NCBI RefSeq assembly: GCF_007997295.1
Contig: NZ_VORY01000007.1
Span: forward strand, 1 to 64,000
DNA from: Gillisia hiemivivida
GTDB taxonomy: Bacteria; Bacteroidota; Bacteroidia; Flavobacteriales; Flavobacteriaceae
Length of the DNA stretch: 64,000 nucleotides
Direction of reading: 5' to 3'
How positions within the stretch are numbered: position 1 is the first letter of the stretch; every line of letters starts with the position of its first letter. The notes under the pieces are model-generated. The model was not told the origin of the DNA. It was given only the letters and a program-made list of their open reading frames with translations, and did no database searches. The translations under genes and the position numbers were made by a program. Of the stretch, positions 63,127 through 64,000 are shown one piece after another.

Positions 63127-64000
63127 TGGCTGAATCTATTTTATATATAGGTAATAAACTTTCAGATCCCAAAGCAAATCCAACATCTCATAAATCCCTT
63201 GTCAGAGGATTACAGTCCGAAGGATTTCATATTTATTCTGCTTCTGGATTGAGAAACAAATATCTGCGATTGGCAGATATGATCTTTACTTTTTTGAAAT
63301 ATTCAAACGAATTCAAAGTTGTTTTAATAGATGTTTATAGCACACAAAATTTTTGGTATGCTATTATTTTGGCCAGATTATCAAGATATTTTGGAAAGAA
63401 GTATATACCCATTCTTCATGGAGGAGATCTTAAAAACAGATTCGAAAATTCCACCTACGCCACAAAAAAACTATTAGAAAATGCATATCACATAGTTTCT
63501 CCTTCAATTTATTATAAAAACGAAGTAATAAAACTGGGATATCAAAAAGTAATACATATTCCAAATCCAATATTTCTTAAGCATTATAACTTTAAGGAGC
63601 GCAATCAATTTCAGCCAAAACTTTTATGGGTTAGAGCTTTTAATGATATTTATAATCCGTTAATGGCTATAAAATCTTTAGAATTAATTTTAAAGAAATA
63701 TCCTTCTGCAGAGTTATGCATGGTTGGACCGGATAAGGACGGGAGTTTAGAAGCTTGCAAGAGATATGCTAAAAGTAAAGAGCTTCCTGTAACATTTACA
63801 GGAAAGCTCAAGAAAAAGGATTGGACTTATCTCGCTTCAAATTTTGATATTTTCTTAAACACCTCTAATATAGATAACAGCCCTTTAAGTGTTATAGAAG
63901 CAATGGCTCTCGGATTACCAGTAATTACTACGAACGTGGGAGGAATGCCTTTTTTAATTGATGATAAAACAGACGGGCTTCTTATTCAGAAAAATGCTCC
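63126..64000 (+). CDS. GT4 glycosyltransferase, paralogue B (partial, runs off the window)
   Basis: Overlaps the preceding stop by one base (TAATG). It opens MAESILYIGNKLSDPKANPT and carries IPILHGGDLKNRF, KLLWVRAFNDIYNPLMAIKSLEL and LNTSNIDNSPLSVIEAMALGLPVITTNVGG. It is clearly a paralogue of the gene before it, so these two also arose by tandem duplication. The C-terminus is cut by the window edge after about 291 codons. Confidence 0.9.
   Translation, partial: MAESILYIGNKLSDPKANPTSHKSLVRGLQSEGFHIYSASGLRNKYLRLADMIFTFLKYSNEFKVVLIDVYSTQNFWYAIILARLSRYFGKKYIPILHGGDLKNRFENSTYATKKLLENAYHIVSPSIYYKNEVIKLGYQKVIHIPNPIFLKHYNFKERNQFQPKLLWVRAFNDIYNPLMAIKSLELILKKYPSAELCMVGPDKDGSLEACKRYAKSKELPVTFTGKLKKKDWTYLASNFDIFLNTSNIDNSPLSVIEAMALGLPVITTNVGGMPFLIDDKTDGLLIQKNA

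Overview
The window looks like chromosomal DNA of a member of the Bacteroidota, most likely a flavobacterium. The evidence is an AT-rich sequence, promoter boxes of the Bacteroidota type TAnnTTTG (seen before secA, a DUF2795 gene, the cobalamin adenosyltransferase, an ABC-F gene, the wza-like gene and parD), no Shine-Dalgarno pattern at most starts, a 1120-residue SecA of the long Bacteroidota kind, and families typical of that phylum (DUF2795, four-helix-bundle S23-like protein, MBOAT plus SGNH-like pair, DUF6056). The genus cannot be fixed from sequence alone.

Layout. 1-1041 is a compound tandem array of hairpin-forming intergenic repeats. 1164-10498 holds minus-strand household genes: secA, a DUF2795 protein, ATP:cob(I)alamin adenosyltransferase, a 59-residue membrane protein, a LolD/MacB-type ATPase, a methyltransferase and an ABC-F ATPase, separated by dense repeats. 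From 10686 to the right edge the window is one very large surface polysaccharide (capsule / O-antigen) locus. It opens with wza- and wzc-like export genes and a Wzm-like ABC permease (14544-15404). A minus-strand block follows (17150-25995) with asparagine synthetase, CMP-nonulosonate synthetase (NeuA-like), hydrolysing UDP-GlcNAc 2-epimerase (NeuC-like), a GT4, an SGNH-like/MBOAT O-acylation pair and a GT-B-like transferase. Next is a small graveyard (26.2-27.85 kb): an intact hicB, a nonsense-mutated hicA, a glycosyltransferase stub and a doubly broken acetyltransferase. From 27860 onward nearly everything is on the plus strand: pyruvyltransferase, methyltransferases, DUF6056 membrane protein, FkbM methyltransferase, GT32, the Wzt-like ATPase (33490-34767, 18 kb from its permease), a GT-D protein, about sixteen GT2/GT4 transferases, a WecB-like epimerase, a NeuB-like synthase (52038), an AsnB-like protein, an O-antigen ligase/polymerase-like membrane protein and two paralogous GT4 genes, the last cut by the window edge.

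How it works together (inference). NeuC-, NeuB- and NeuA-like enzymes would make a CMP-activated nonulosonic (sialic-acid-like) sugar. The many GTs build a complex repeat, which is decorated by O-acyl, pyruvyl, methyl and perhaps amide groups. Wzm/Wzt export it across the inner membrane, and Wza/Wzc belong to the outer-membrane export and control machinery. The O-antigen-ligase-like protein would polymerise or ligate it.

The most unusual signals are noncoding or decayed. Tandem 7- and 8-base repeat arrays start at, or a few bases after, stop codons of several unrelated genes, each with its own core. Two diverged dead 5' stubs precede the live neuB-like gene. Two toxin-antitoxin modules keep the antitoxin but have a broken toxin, and both have a perfect palindrome at the presumed promoter. 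A cluster of three strong inverted repeats lies in a gene-free stretch at 16.6-16.8 kb. The sequence gives no direct evidence for a wholly new enzyme system.
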